The position numbers and the translations under genes are program-made. A stretch of DNA of 64,000 nt from Candidatus Rothia avicola (GTDB lineage Bacteria; Actinomycetota; Actinomycetes; Actinomycetales; Micrococcaceae). The stretch is from NCBI GenBank assembly GCA_019115985.1, contig DXCN01000038.1, positions 58,189 to 122,188 on the forward strand, read 5' to 3'. Of this stretch, positions 1 through 8,900 are shown one piece after another. The stretch's first letter is position 1. Each line of letters opens with the position of its first letter. The notes below the pieces were generated by a model that was not told where the DNA came from, made no database searches, and was given only the letters and a program-made list of their open reading frames with translations.

Positions 1-244
1 GGGCACCGGTGAGGTAGAGGCCCTCAAGACCGAAGACGGCGAAGCTATCTACCGCCGCTGCGACTCTGAGCACCACCACCATCACCTGCTCTGCCGTATC
101 TGTGGGGCTGCCCGGGAATTTGAGATTCCCGAGCTTGAAGAGCTAGCCCTGGCGATTGCGGCAAAGAATGGCTACACCGAGGTCAAGCACGTCATTGAGA
201 TTACCGGGGTCTGCTCTAACTGCTCTGCCCACCAGCAGGGCTAG
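1..244 (+). CDS. zur: Fur-family zinc regulator Zur, C-terminal part (5' truncated by window)
   Basis: About 80 C-terminal residues of a Fur/Zur repressor; the helix-turn-helix lies outside the window. Visible are the His-rich metal-sensing stretch (SEHHHHHLLCRICG), the first CxxC of the structural zinc site and the second as CSNC close to the C-terminus. Family knowledge: Zur binds DNA with zinc loaded and represses zinc importers. The convergent znuBCA genes directly next door and the palindrome before znuA support Zur rather than iron-type Fur. Its last 29 bases overlap the 3' end of znuB on the other strand. Confidence 0.85.
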   Translation, partial: GTGEVEALKTEDGEAIYRRCDSEHHHHHLLCRICGAAREFEIPELEELALAIAAKNGYTEVKHVIEITGVCSNCSAHQQG

Positions 245-1130
245 GTGCTACTGCGGCTTCAGAAGAGCGGACGCGCCCCGAGGCTGAGTAGCGCTGGCGG
301 ACGGCTCGCACCAGGCGGCAGACCACGAAGATGAGGAAGGACAGGGTGGTCACGTAGGGGCTGATAGGCAGGGAGCCTGCCAGAGCCAGAAGAATACCGC
401 CCACCATGGCTGTTTCTGCAAAGAGCACTGAAAGAATCAGGGCACGCAGCGGTGAAGCTGTGATTTGCAGGGCTGCCGCTGCCGGGGTAATGAGCAGGGC
501 AAGAACTAGCAGGGAGCCCACCACCTGCACCGACAGGGCGGTGGCAATACCCAGCACAATCATGAAAGCAATCGACAGGGCCTTCAGTGGCACCCCCTTG
601 GCTGAGGCAACCAGCGGGTCAAGCGAGGCGAACATGAGCGGCCGCCACATGATAGCCAGAGCCGCAATAATCACCGTCCCGCCGATGATCATAGAGGTCA
701 GCTGGGCAGAGTCAACCGAAACAATCTGGCCTGTTAGCAGCGAGAACTTGTTCGCTGCCCTACCTGAGTAGAGGGAGAGAAAGAGGATTCCCAGCCCCAG
801 ACCAAAGGGCATCAGGGCACCGATGATTGAATCGTTTTCGTGGGCCCGGGCGCCCATCAGGGCAATCAATAGGGCAGAGATAATAGAGCCCATCAGGGAA
901 CCGGTAACCACGTTATAGCCCAGGAGCAGAAAGAGGGCAGCTCCGGCAAAAGACATCTCGGCGATGGCGTGCACCGCAAAAGCGTGACGGCGGAGCATCA
1001 CAAAAAGCCCTACAAAGCCACCGATCACACCCAAGATAGCCCCGGCGATAATGGACTGGCTCAGCAGGGCCACCAGCTCACCGTAGCGGTCAAAGACAAA
1101 GACCTTACCCATAAAGTCCGCAAAAGTCAT
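216..1130 (-). CDS. znuB: Zinc ABC transporter permease ZnuB
   Basis: Membrane permease of the ABC-3 (ZnuB/MntB/TroC) family, 304 residues with about eight hydrophobic segments; the segment near residues 35-50 (GVIGGFVGLFVMLRRHAFAV) is typical of the family. It forms the channel through which Zn2+ delivered by ZnuA enters, driven by ZnuC. The start is 3 bases after the znuC stop, so the two are translationally coupled. The hydrophilic C-terminal tail of about 25 residues runs antisense over the end of zur. Manganese transport is possible for this family, but the Zur neighbour and the His-rich loop of the binding protein favour zinc. Confidence 0.88.
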   Translation of the reverse strand: MTFADFMGKVFVFDRYGELVALLSQSIIAGAILGVIGGFVGLFVMLRRHAFAVHAIAEMSFAGAALFLLLGYNVVTGSLMGSIISALLIALMGARAHENDSIIGALMPFGLGLGILFLSLYSGRAANKFSLLTGQIVSVDSAQLTSMIIGGTVIIAALAIMWRPLMFASLDPLVASAKGVPLKALSIAFMIVLGIATALSVQVVGSLLVLALLITPAAAALQITASPLRALILSVLFAETAMVGGILLALAGSLPISPYVTTLSFLIFVVCRLVRAVRQRYSASGRVRSSEAAVAPSPAGGQSS

Positions 1131-1133
1131 CGG

Positions 1134-1985
1134 TTATCTACCCCCTTTCGCGGGTGCAAGTAGCTGGGGGTGGTCGGTTTCTAGGGCACAGTGGTGCTCC
1201 CCGTGCTCGCCGCCCACTACCACGTAGCGGCCGTTGGTCTGTATCACCGATACCGGGGTCTGGTAGAGGTCGGTGAGCACCTCGCTGCGCATGACCTGAT
1301 CCACCGACCCCACGGTGAAGCGTCCGCCCGCGAGATAAAGCAGGCGGTCTACATGGTCGATAATGGGGTTGATCTCGTGGGTCACGAAAACGACCGTAGC
1401 CCTCTGATCCCGGTTGTAACGGTGAATCAGGTCTGAGACGGCGTACTGGTGGTTGAGGTCCAAGGAGAGTAGGGCCTCATCTGCCAGGATAATCTTGGGG
1501 TCATTGGCAAGGGCCTGGGCGATACGCAGGCGCTGCTGCTCACCGCCCGATAGAAGCCCCACCGGCACGTTGGCGTAGTCGCTGGCGCCGACCGCATCGA
1601 GCAGGGAGTCAACCTTCTCCCGGTAGGCCCGGGTCTTCACGCGAAAGCCCCAGCGGTGGCCATCCACCCCCAGCCCCACAAAATCGCGGGCCCGCAGGGG
1701 CATCTCGGTGCCAATCGCCTTCTGCTGGGGAATGTAGCCGACGCCGGGGTTCCCCAGGCGGGCGGGGGCACCCAGCACCGAAATTTTGCCGGCGCTCAGC
1801 TGGGTCAGACCCAAGATGACCTTGATAAAGGTCGATTTGCCCGAGCCATTGGGCCCCAGGACGGCAAAATATTCGCCCTGTTCGACGGTGAGGTTGAGGT
1901 CCTGCCACAGGGTACGGTGGCCAAAGGAAAGCCCGCCCCCGGTCACCGTAAGGGCGGGGGCGAGCTGGGTAGAAGAGTGAGCCAT
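1134..1985 (-). CDS. znuC: Zinc ABC transporter ATP-binding protein ZnuC
   Basis: Cytoplasmic ATPase of the zinc importer, 283 residues. Walker A GPNGSGKST lies at about residues 44-52, the ABC signature LLSGGEQQRL near 145, Walker B IILADEALLSLD near 165-175, and the switch His in FVTHEINP. A short His-containing tail (GGEHGEHHCALETDHP) follows the ATPase core; such His/acidic tails occur in metal-ABC ATPases and could bind zinc, though that is inference. It is the middle gene of the znuA-znuC-znuB operon, 5 bases after znuA and 3 bases before znuB. Confidence 0.9.
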   Translation of the reverse strand: MAHSSTQLAPALTVTGGGLSFGHRTLWQDLNLTVEQGEYFAVLGPNGSGKSTFIKVILGLTQLSAGKISVLGAPARLGNPGVGYIPQQKAIGTEMPLRARDFVGLGVDGHRWGFRVKTRAYREKVDSLLDAVGASDYANVPVGLLSGGEQQRLRIAQALANDPKIILADEALLSLDLNHQYAVSDLIHRYNRDQRATVVFVTHEINPIIDHVDRLLYLAGGRFTVGSVDQVMRSEVLTDLYQTPVSVIQTNGRYVVVGGEHGEHHCALETDHPQLLAPAKGGR

Positions 1986-1990
1986 AGGCT

Positions 1991-2950
1991 TTATGCTACT
2001 GCCTTTTCTAGGTTGTCGATGTTCTGGGTCATCCAGTCCATATAGCCGGTGTTCTCGGGTAGGGTCTCGGTGAAGGAGACACTGGGAACTCCGGCTTCCT
2101 GGGCGAAGGTATAGATTTCGGTGGTCTGGGCGGTCTGGGTTTGCTCGTTGAAGGCCAGCAGGTCGATGCTACCGCCGGTGAGGGCATCCTTGGCTTCCTG
2201 TAGGGTCAGGGGGGCGATATCGCTTTCACTATCGACCGCTGCGGTCAAATCTGCCGGGGTGGAGTCGGTGAAGCCGGCGTCCTCCAGCATGTAGCCCGAG
2301 ATGGGCTCGGTCGCCAGGTAGGTACGCTCTTCGGTGTCGATGGCCTTGAGACGGTCAAGTAGCTGGTCAGCGTCGGTGGAGAAGGCTGCTGCTGCGCTGG
2401 TGTAGGCGTCCGCGTTGGCGGGGTCGAGCTCGGCCAGGTCGGCTGCTACCTGATCAGCTACCTTCTTCATGGTGTCCAGGTCGTACCAGACGTGCTCGTT
2501 GTAGGAGTGTACGTGGTCAGCGTGGTCTTCACCGGTGGAGCTGTGCTCTTCTGCCATGTGGGCCAGGTCCTCGGCGCTAAAGAGGCCCGAGAGCTCTACT
2601 GCGTTCACCACGATCTGGTCGGGATTATCCGTGCCGGCCATTTCGGTGAGGAAGGTATCGTAGCCGCCGCCGTTGACGACGACCAGGTCAGCGTCTTTAA
2701 CGGTCAGGCGGTCCTGGCTGGTGGCTTCGTAGGAGTGGGGGTCCACAGCGGTTGAGGCGATGAGCGGGGTGACCTCTACCTTATCGCCGCCGATTGCCGC
2801 CACCACATCGGCATAGACGTCGGTGGTGGTGACGACCTGCAGGGTTCCGGCGGGTGAGGACGAGGACGCGCTCGTCCCGCTTGCCCCGCAAGCAGAGAGG
2901 GCCAGCGCCGATACGGCAAGCAGTGAGACGGTGGGGAAAATCTTTCGCAT
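1991..2950 (-). CDS. znuA: Zinc-binding lipoprotein ZnuA
   Basis: Cluster A-I metal-binding protein, 319 residues. The signal peptide ends in lipobox LSAC, so the mature protein is lipid-anchored at Cys21. A His/acidic loop (GEDHADHVHSYNEHVWYD, about residues 142-159) precedes the ligand region, as expected for zinc-type ZnuA; the first ligand His is in DPHSYE. C-terminal conserved elements include LLAFNEQTQT and FTETLPENTGYMDWM. First gene of the operon; RBS AAGGACAG precedes the ATG. A promoter overlapped by a probable Zur operator lies just upstream. Confidence 0.9.
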   Translation of the reverse strand: MRKIFPTVSLLAVSALALSACGASGTSASSSSPAGTLQVVTTTDVYADVVAAIGGDKVEVTPLIASTAVDPHSYEATSQDRLTVKDADLVVVNGGGYDTFLTEMAGTDNPDQIVVNAVELSGLFSAEDLAHMAEEHSSTGEDHADHVHSYNEHVWYDLDTMKKVADQVAADLAELDPANADAYTSAAAAFSTDADQLLDRLKAIDTEERTYLATEPISGYMLEDAGFTDSTPADLTAAVDSESDIAPLTLQEAKDALTGGSIDLLAFNEQTQTAQTTEIYTFAQEAGVPSVSFTETLPENTGYMDWMTQNIDNLEKAVA

Positions 2951-2992
2951 GGTGCTGTCCTTTTATCTGGGATAAGGTTTAGGGCTTCTGCC

Positions 2993-3022
2993 AGCCTACT
3001 CCTTTCTGCGAACGGTTCGCAA
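2993..3022 (-). promoter_or_regulatory. znuA promoter overlapped by a candidate Zur box
   Basis: On the minus strand a -35-like TTGCGA (3022-3017) and -10-like TAGGCT (2998-2993) are 18 bases apart. The perfect 7-1-7 palindrome TGCGAACGGTTCGCA (3007-3021) covers the -35 and spacer. Fur-family operators often have 7-1-7 dyad symmetry, and Zur is encoded next to the operon, so zinc-dependent repression is the natural reading. The arms differ from the mycobacterial/Streptomyces Zur consensus, so the assignment rests on position and symmetry. Confidence 0.6.
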
Positions 3023-3071
3023 ATAAAAAGCAGGTACACCGCATCACACCCGCTCCCCACTAGAAAGACAA

Positions 3072-3124
3072 GGACGCCCACCCCTCCTCCCTGCTGCAGG
3101 ACAGGGAAGGCGGGGCGGGCGTCC
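3072..3124 (-). terminator. Terminator after the CNNM gene pair
   Basis: Long imperfect hairpin with base GGACGCCC/GGGCGTCC and an inner CCCTG/CAGGG stem around a CTGCAG loop. On the minus strand it is followed by a T-rich stretch (CTTGTCTTTCT). It separates the CNNM genes from znuA downstream. Confidence 0.6.
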
Positions 3125-3156
3125 GCGCACCGGGTAAAACCGGTAGCTAGAGGAAA

Positions 3157-4242
3157 CTAGTCAGTGCTGTGCTTTGAAGCGGCCTCCTCGCGGCGGCGCA
3201 CGTGCTCCTGGGTGGTGTCCTTAATTTCACCCACCAACTCTTCCAGGATGTCTTCTAAGAAGAGCATGCCAACACTCTGGCCCTGGGCATCAACCACGTG
3301 GGAGACATGGGCCCGGTTGCGTTGCATGGTAGCCAGGGCGTCATCAATGTCGGTGTCAGGCTTGACGATTGACATCTGGCGCAGCTTGCTCCAGGCGATA
3401 GGCTGGTCCATGCGATCAGCCTCGTAGACCAGGGCATCCTTGATATGCAGGTAGCCCATGTAGGTGCCATCCTGCTCGTCCTTCATCACGAAACGGGAGT
3501 AGCCGGTGTGGGCAACGGCCCGTTCCAGCTCGGCCGGGGTACAGGGGAAGTTCATGGTGACCAGTTTGTCGTCGGGCACCATAATCTCAGCAACGGTTTT
3601 CGTGCTAAATTCCAAGGCGCCAGACAGCACACCTGAGCCGTCCTCAACCGTGCCCTCTGCTGTCGACTGGGCCACGATGTTCTGTAGCTCGTCAAGGGTG
3701 AAGGTTGAGGCAACCTCAGCCTTAGGTTCTACCTTCATCAGGCGCAGGGCGTGGTCAGCAATCCAGTTGACGAAGCCCACCAGGGGCTTGAGCACCCGTG
3801 AGACCGTGACCAGGGGCGGGGCAATCCACAGGGCAACGCCCTGGGCAGCCAGCGACACAGCCATGTTCTTGGGCACCATTTCGCCGAAGATAACGTGCAG
3901 GTAGGTCACCAGAAGCAGCGCGAATGCAAAGCCTACAGCGCTAGCCACCTCGTAAGGGATGCCCCAGCTTTCTAGGGGTGCAGACACCAGGTGGTGCAGG
4001 GCGGGCTCTGAAACATTCAGAATCAGCAGGGAGCAGACGGTAATACCCAACTGGCAGGTAGCCAGCATGAGCGAGACGTTCTCCAGCGCATAAAGTACAG
4101 TAACCGCGCGCTTATTACCGGTCTCAGCCAGCGGCTCAATCTGGGAGCGGCGGGTCGACATAACGGCGAACTCACCGGCCACGAAAAAGGCGTTACCGGC
4201 AAGGAGCACAAAGAGCAGGGCGATAGCTACCCAGTCGTTCAT
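3157..4242 (-). CDS. CNNM/HlyC-CorC family membrane protein (short form)
   Basis: Membrane protein of 361 residues with an N-terminal DUF21/CNNM domain (about 1-190, four hydrophobic segments, motif FFVAGEFAVMSTRRSQIE). A tandem CBS region follows (about 210-335). The C-terminal CorC_HlyC domain of longer relatives is missing; the protein ends in a charged tail after the second CBS. Family members are linked to Mg2+ (and Co2+) export or sensing; the older name 'hemolysin' is not a functional claim. The start overlaps the stop of the upstream paralogue by 4 bases, so the two are co-translated and may form a heterodimer, as CNNM proteins dimerise through their CBS modules. Confidence 0.85.
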   Translation of the reverse strand: MNDWVAIALLFVLLAGNAFFVAGEFAVMSTRRSQIEPLAETGNKRAVTVLYALENVSLMLATCQLGITVCSLLILNVSEPALHHLVSAPLESWGIPYEVASAVGFAFALLLVTYLHVIFGEMVPKNMAVSLAAQGVALWIAPPLVTVSRVLKPLVGFVNWIADHALRLMKVEPKAEVASTFTLDELQNIVAQSTAEGTVEDGSGVLSGALEFSTKTVAEIMVPDDKLVTMNFPCTPAELERAVAHTGYSRFVMKDEQDGTYMGYLHIKDALVYEADRMDQPIAWSKLRQMSIVKPDTDIDDALATMQRNRAHVSHVVDAQGQSVGMLFLEDILEELVGEIKDTTQEHVRRREEAASKHSTD

Positions 4243-5582
4243 CGAGCCCCCTCCTTTCGAGCGGCGAGGTCATCTGTGGTGAGGGCTTCGGAAATAAAGC
4301 GGATGCGGTCAACCCGGCGCTGTTCCATCTTTTCTACGCGCAGGCGTCCGCCCTCAACGGGCACCACATCGCCGGTTTCGGGGACTCGGCCCAGGTGGTC
4401 CATCATGAAGCCGCCCATAGTTTCGTAGGCGGGGTCACCGTCCACATCGAGGGTACCGATGTAGTCCTTGACCTCGTCGGGGCGGAGCAGGCCCGAGAAG
4501 ATGTAGTCCCCGTTGCCCACGCGCAGGGGGCGTTCGTCGAAGGAATTGGTGTCGTGTTCGTCGGAGACTTCACCGACGATTTCTTCAACCAGGTCTTCAA
4601 GGGTAGTGATGCCGGCAGTGCCCCCGTATTCGTCGAGCACCACGGCAAGCTGTAGGGCACCCTCGCGCAGCTGCATGAGCAGGGAGTCCAGGTGCACGGT
4701 TTCGGGTACCTGAAGCACATCCTCCATCAGCGTTCCGGCTTCCAGCGTGTCGCGCTTATCGAGGGGAAGGCCCACAGCCTTCTTCACGTGCACGACGCCC
4801 ACGATGTTGTCCTGGTCTTCCCGGTAGAGGGGGAAGCGGGAGTGGCCGGTGGTACGGGCCAGCTCGATGACGTCGCTGACCGGAGCGGTATCTTCAAGCA
4901 TGATGACCTTGCGGCGCGGGGTCATGACGTCGGCTGCGGTGAGCTCGGCGAAGGAGAGGGTTTTATCGACGAAGCGGGCGGTGTCGGAGTCCAGGGTGCC
5001 CAGGTCGGCTGAGCGGCGCACCATCGAGGAAAGCTCTTCGGGTGAACGGGCTGCTGAGAGCTCTTCCTTAGCTTCCATGCCGAAGCGGTGGAGCACCCAG
5101 TTCGCTGACCCGTTAGCGGTGCGGACGATGGGGCCCATCACCTTAGTGAAGAGCAGCTGGGCCGGGGCCAGGGTGCGGGCCACGCGGTAGGGCTCGGCAA
5201 TAGCCAGGTTCTTGGGCACCAGCTCGCCGATAATCATGGAGAGCAAGGTGGCGATACCCATCGAGAAAATCAGGGTGAGTGCCGAGACCGCAGAGGGGGC
5301 CAGCCCCCAGGAAGCAATGGTGTCGCCGGCTAGGGCGTTGATACCACTGTCGAGGGTGTAACCAGTAAGCAGGGTGGTGATGGTAATACCCAGCTGGCAG
5401 CTTGATAGCTGGGTTGAGAGGGATTTGAGGCAGGCGAGCACTCGTTCACCTGCGGCGTCTCCCCTATCAATTTCTTGCTGGACCTTGGACTGGTCAAGAG
5501 CTACCAGCGAAAATTCTACGGCCACGAAGAAGCCGGTGCCCAGAATCAGGGCAAAGCCAATGAGAAGCAGGAGCCATTCCAT
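4239..5582 (-). CDS. CNNM/HlyC-CorC family membrane protein (long form)
   Basis: Protein of 447 residues with full family architecture: N-terminal DUF21/CNNM transmembrane domain (about 1-200, FFVAVEFSLVALDQSKVQ), two CBS domains (about 215-335, VVLDEYGGTAGITTLEDLVE closing the pair) and a C-terminal CorC_HlyC domain (about 350-435). Probable role is Mg2+ or divalent cation transport or its regulation at the plasma membrane. First gene of a two-gene unit with its shorter paralogue; upstream is a non-coding stretch of about 400 bases shared with kgd. No link to zinc is visible beyond proximity. Confidence 0.87.
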   Translation of the reverse strand: MEWLLLLIGFALILGTGFFVAVEFSLVALDQSKVQQEIDRGDAAGERVLACLKSLSTQLSSCQLGITITTLLTGYTLDSGINALAGDTIASWGLAPSAVSALTLIFSMGIATLLSMIIGELVPKNLAIAEPYRVARTLAPAQLLFTKVMGPIVRTANGSANWVLHRFGMEAKEELSAARSPEELSSMVRRSADLGTLDSDTARFVDKTLSFAELTAADVMTPRRKVIMLEDTAPVSDVIELARTTGHSRFPLYREDQDNIVGVVHVKKAVGLPLDKRDTLEAGTLMEDVLQVPETVHLDSLLMQLREGALQLAVVLDEYGGTAGITTLEDLVEEIVGEVSDEHDTNSFDERPLRVGNGDYIFSGLLRPDEVKDYIGTLDVDGDPAYETMGGFMMDHLGRVPETGDVVPVEGGRLRVEKMEQRRVDRIRFISEALTTDDLAARKEGAR

Positions 5583-5840
5583 GGTTTAGGCTCTCACCGC
5601 CTGCTGGGCTGGGCGCGAGTTGCCAGAGGTGCGGACGCCAGTGGTCGGGTTAAAGAATAATGTGCGCCAAAGCGCTCGTGAGGGCTGCGAAGATGCGCAG
5701 CAACTAGAAGGGTCTTCCATAGTGGTCAATTCTAGCGAATATCGAGCGGTTTACTCAGGGGGCTCCCTTTCACCACCTGCGAAACGCCAGCCTATTTCTA
5801 CCAGACAGTCTCACGGTGAGATGTCATAGAAAGTAGTGCG

Positions 5841-5870
5841 TTGGACGAACCCCCAAAACACTTCTAAACT
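5841..5870 (+). promoter_or_regulatory. Candidate vegetative promoter of kgd
   Basis: TTGGAC (5841-5846), an 18-base spacer and TAAACT (5865-5870) fit a primary-sigma promoter. Transcription would begin near 5877, giving a leader of about 110 bases before the GTG start of kgd. Confidence 0.55.
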
Positions 5871-5928
5871 AGACAAAGATATGCGGTACATCACGCGCCC
5901 AATGTAGTGTGCGATGCCCGCCCACCTC

Positions 5929-5950
5929 GTGCCAAAAGCGGTTTTGGCAC
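5929..5950 (+). promoter_or_regulatory. Inverted repeat in the kgd leader
   Basis: GTGCCAAAA-gcgg-TTTTGGCAC is a perfect 9-bp inverted repeat with a 4-base centre, ending 36 bases before the kgd start. It may be a protein operator or an RNA hairpin; there is no U-run, so it is not a plain terminator. Confidence 0.5.
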
Positions 5951-5986
5951 CCAGCAATCACAAAAGATGGAAGAGGCGTAAGAGAA

Positions 5987-8900
5987 GTGCCAACCCAGCC
6001 AGAACATACTGTTCCCGAAGAGTTCGCGGGTAACGAGTGGCTCGTCGAAGAGCTCTTTGAGAAGTACGAGCAAGACCGCAACTCAGTCGACGAGACGTGG
6101 TGGCCCCTATTTGACCAGTGGGCAGGCACAACCGGCAGCGCACCCAGCTCGCAGCAGGCACCGGCGCCCGCTGCAGCGTCCGCACCGGCCCAGGAAGAGC
6201 CCGTCAAGGCCCCCGTCCCCTCCACTCCCAAGACCCCTGCCCCTGAAGCTGACCCCACGTCAGCCCCGCAGGCAGCCCCCAAGGCAACTGCCCCCTCAGC
6301 GACCAAGCCCGCCGCCCCGAAGGAAGAACCCGTGAGCGACGCTCCCCAAGAAGACCAGATTGTTACACTGCGCGGCCCCGCCAAGGCGGTAGCCGCCAAC
6401 ATGGACGAGTCACTGAGCGTGCCCACCGCAACTACCGTCCGCGCTATCCCCGCCAAGTTGCTGATCGATAACCGCACCGAAATCAACAGCTACCTGGCCC
6501 GTACCCGCGGCGGCAAGGTCTCCTTCACCCATATCATCGGCTACGCCATCATCCGCGCCCTTGCAGCCTTCCCCTCCATGAACGTCAGCTACGGTGAGGA
6601 TGCCAAGGGTAGGCCCGCCGCTATCCAGCACGCCCACGTTAACTTCGGCCTGGCCATCGACCTACCCCGCCCCGACGGTTCCCGCAACCTGGTTGTGCCC
6701 AACATCAAGGGCGCTGAGAAGCTTTCCTTCTCAGAGTTCTGGGAAGCCTACAACGACATCGTCAAGCGCGGCCGTGAGGGCAAGCTCGGCGTTGAGGACT
6801 TCGCAGGCACCACCGTCTCACTGACCAACCCCGGCGGTATCGGTACCGTCCATTCCGTGCCCCGTCTCTCTAAGGGCCAGGCAGCTATCATCGGTGCAGG
6901 TGCCCTCGACTACCCCGCAGAGTACCGCGGTACCTCAGAAAAGGTTATCGCCCGCAACGGTGTCTCCAAGATTCTGACCCTCACCTCCACCTACGACCAC
7001 CGCGTCATCCAGGGTGCTGGGTCTGGTGAGTTCCTCAAGATTGTGGAGCACTACCTGCTCGGTGGCGACGGCTTCTACGACCAGATTTTTGAGGATCTGC
7101 GCATCCCCTTCGAGCCCGTCCGTTGGGCTCGTGATAACCAGGTCAACCCCGAAGCAGAAATTTCTAAAGTTGCCCGTATCCAGCAGCTTATTCACGCTTT
7201 CCGCGTGCGCGGGCACCTGATTGCCCAGACCAACCCCATCGGCTACCAGATGCTTTCTCACCCCGACCTGCGTCTGGAGAACTACGGCCTGACCCTCTGG
7301 GATCTTGACCGCTACTGGCCCACCGGTGGCTTCGGCGAAAAGGAATCCCTGCCCCTGCGCACCATTCTTGAGCTGCTACGCGAGGCCTACACCCGTACCC
7401 TGGGTGTGGAGTACATGCACATCGAGAACCCCGAAGAGCGCCAGTGGTTCCAGGACCGCCTGGAGCACGGCTACACCAAGCCCTCGCGCGACGAGCAGTT
7501 CCGCGTGCTGGGCACCCTGAACGCAGCCGAGGCTTTCGAAACCTTCCTACAGACCAAGTACCTGGGCCAGAAGCGCTTCTCCCTGGAAGGCGGCGAATCC
7601 CTGATTCCCCTGCTGGACTCCGTTATCTCTGAGGCAGCGGACGCCGGTCTCTCGGGCGTCGGCATCGGCATGGCCCACCGCGGCCGCCTCAACGTGCTGA
7701 CCAACATTGCCGGTAAGTCCTACGCCCAGATTTTCCGCGAATTTGAGGGCCAGATGGATCCCCGTCTGACCGGTGGCTCCGGTGATGTCAAGTACCACCT
7801 GGGCACCGAGGGTATCTTCACCTCCCACAACGGCAACCAGACCCAGGTCTACCTGGCCGCTAACCCCTCCCACCTTGAAGCCGTCAACACCGTGCTTGAA
7901 GGGATCGTCCGCGCTAAGCAGGACACCCTGGCTGAGCAGGGCATCGGCAACTACCCTGTACTGCCGATCCTGGTTCACGGTGACGCGGCCTTCGCTGGCC
8001 AGGGCATCGTGCTGGAAACCCTGCAGATGTCCAAGCTTGAGGGCTACACCACCGGCGGTACCGTGCACATCGTGGTCAATAACCAGGTGGGCTTCACCAC
8101 CACCCCGCGCGATGGCCGCACCGCAACCTACTCCACCGACATCGCCCGCATGATTCAGGCTCCCGTGCTGCACGTGAATGCCGATGACCCCGAGGCCGTC
8201 GTCCGCGCAGGCTCCATCGCCTTCGCCTACCGCCAGGCCTTCAACAAGGACGTCGTCATCGACCTGGTCTGCTACCGCCGCCGCGGTCACAACGAGGCAG
8301 ACGATCCCTCGATGACCCAGCCCAAGATGTACCAGCAGATTGAGGAGCTGCCCTCAACCCGCAAGATTTACACCGAGGCCCTGGTCGGCCGCGGCGATAT
8401 CTCCCAGGACGAGGCCGAGCGCGCTCTGAAGGACTACCAGTCCCGCCTGGAGCAGATTTTCACCGAGACCCACGAGGCCCAGTCCTCCTCCGCTCCCCTG
8501 GTCACCGCAGACGCTGCCGCTGTTTCTAACATCGAGCGCCCTGCTGCCCAGCAGAATGAGGACTCCGTTCAGGTTGCTGGCGAGACCGCTATCTCCGCTG
8601 AAACCCTGGCCCAGATTGGCCAGGCCTTCGGTAAGATTCCCGAGGGTTTCACCGTGCACAAGAAGCTCAAGAAGCTGCTTGAACAGCGCGTCAAGATGTC
8701 GACCGAGGGCAACATCAACTGGGGCTTCGGCGAGCTTGCCGCCTTCGCCTCCCTGCTACTGGAAGGCCGCGATGTGCGCCTGACCGGTCAGGACGTCCAG
8801 CGCGGCACCTTCGTCCAGCGCCACTCCGTGCTCCATGACTCTCTGACCGACGAAGAGTGGAACCCCCTGGCCAACCTCTCAGAAAACCAGGGCAAGTACT

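Larger units (their letters stand above)
5583..5986. other. Divergent non-coding region between the CNNM genes and kgd
   Basis: About 400 bases without a credible gene; small open frames here lack RBS and coding character. It contains the kgd promoter and 5' leader with an inverted repeat, listed separately. On the minus strand a TTGACC at about 5729-5734 could be part of a promoter for the CNNM pair, but no convincing -10 is placed after it. Confidence 0.5.

Noticed and set aside
3007..3021. LexA/SOS box at the GAAC/GTTC dyad
   Set aside because: Actinobacterial LexA boxes space GAAC and GTTC by four bases; here one base separates them, and the gene is a zinc transporter.
7547..8290. 247-codon open frame opposite kgd
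   Set aside because: Shadow of the conserved E1 domain on the + strand.
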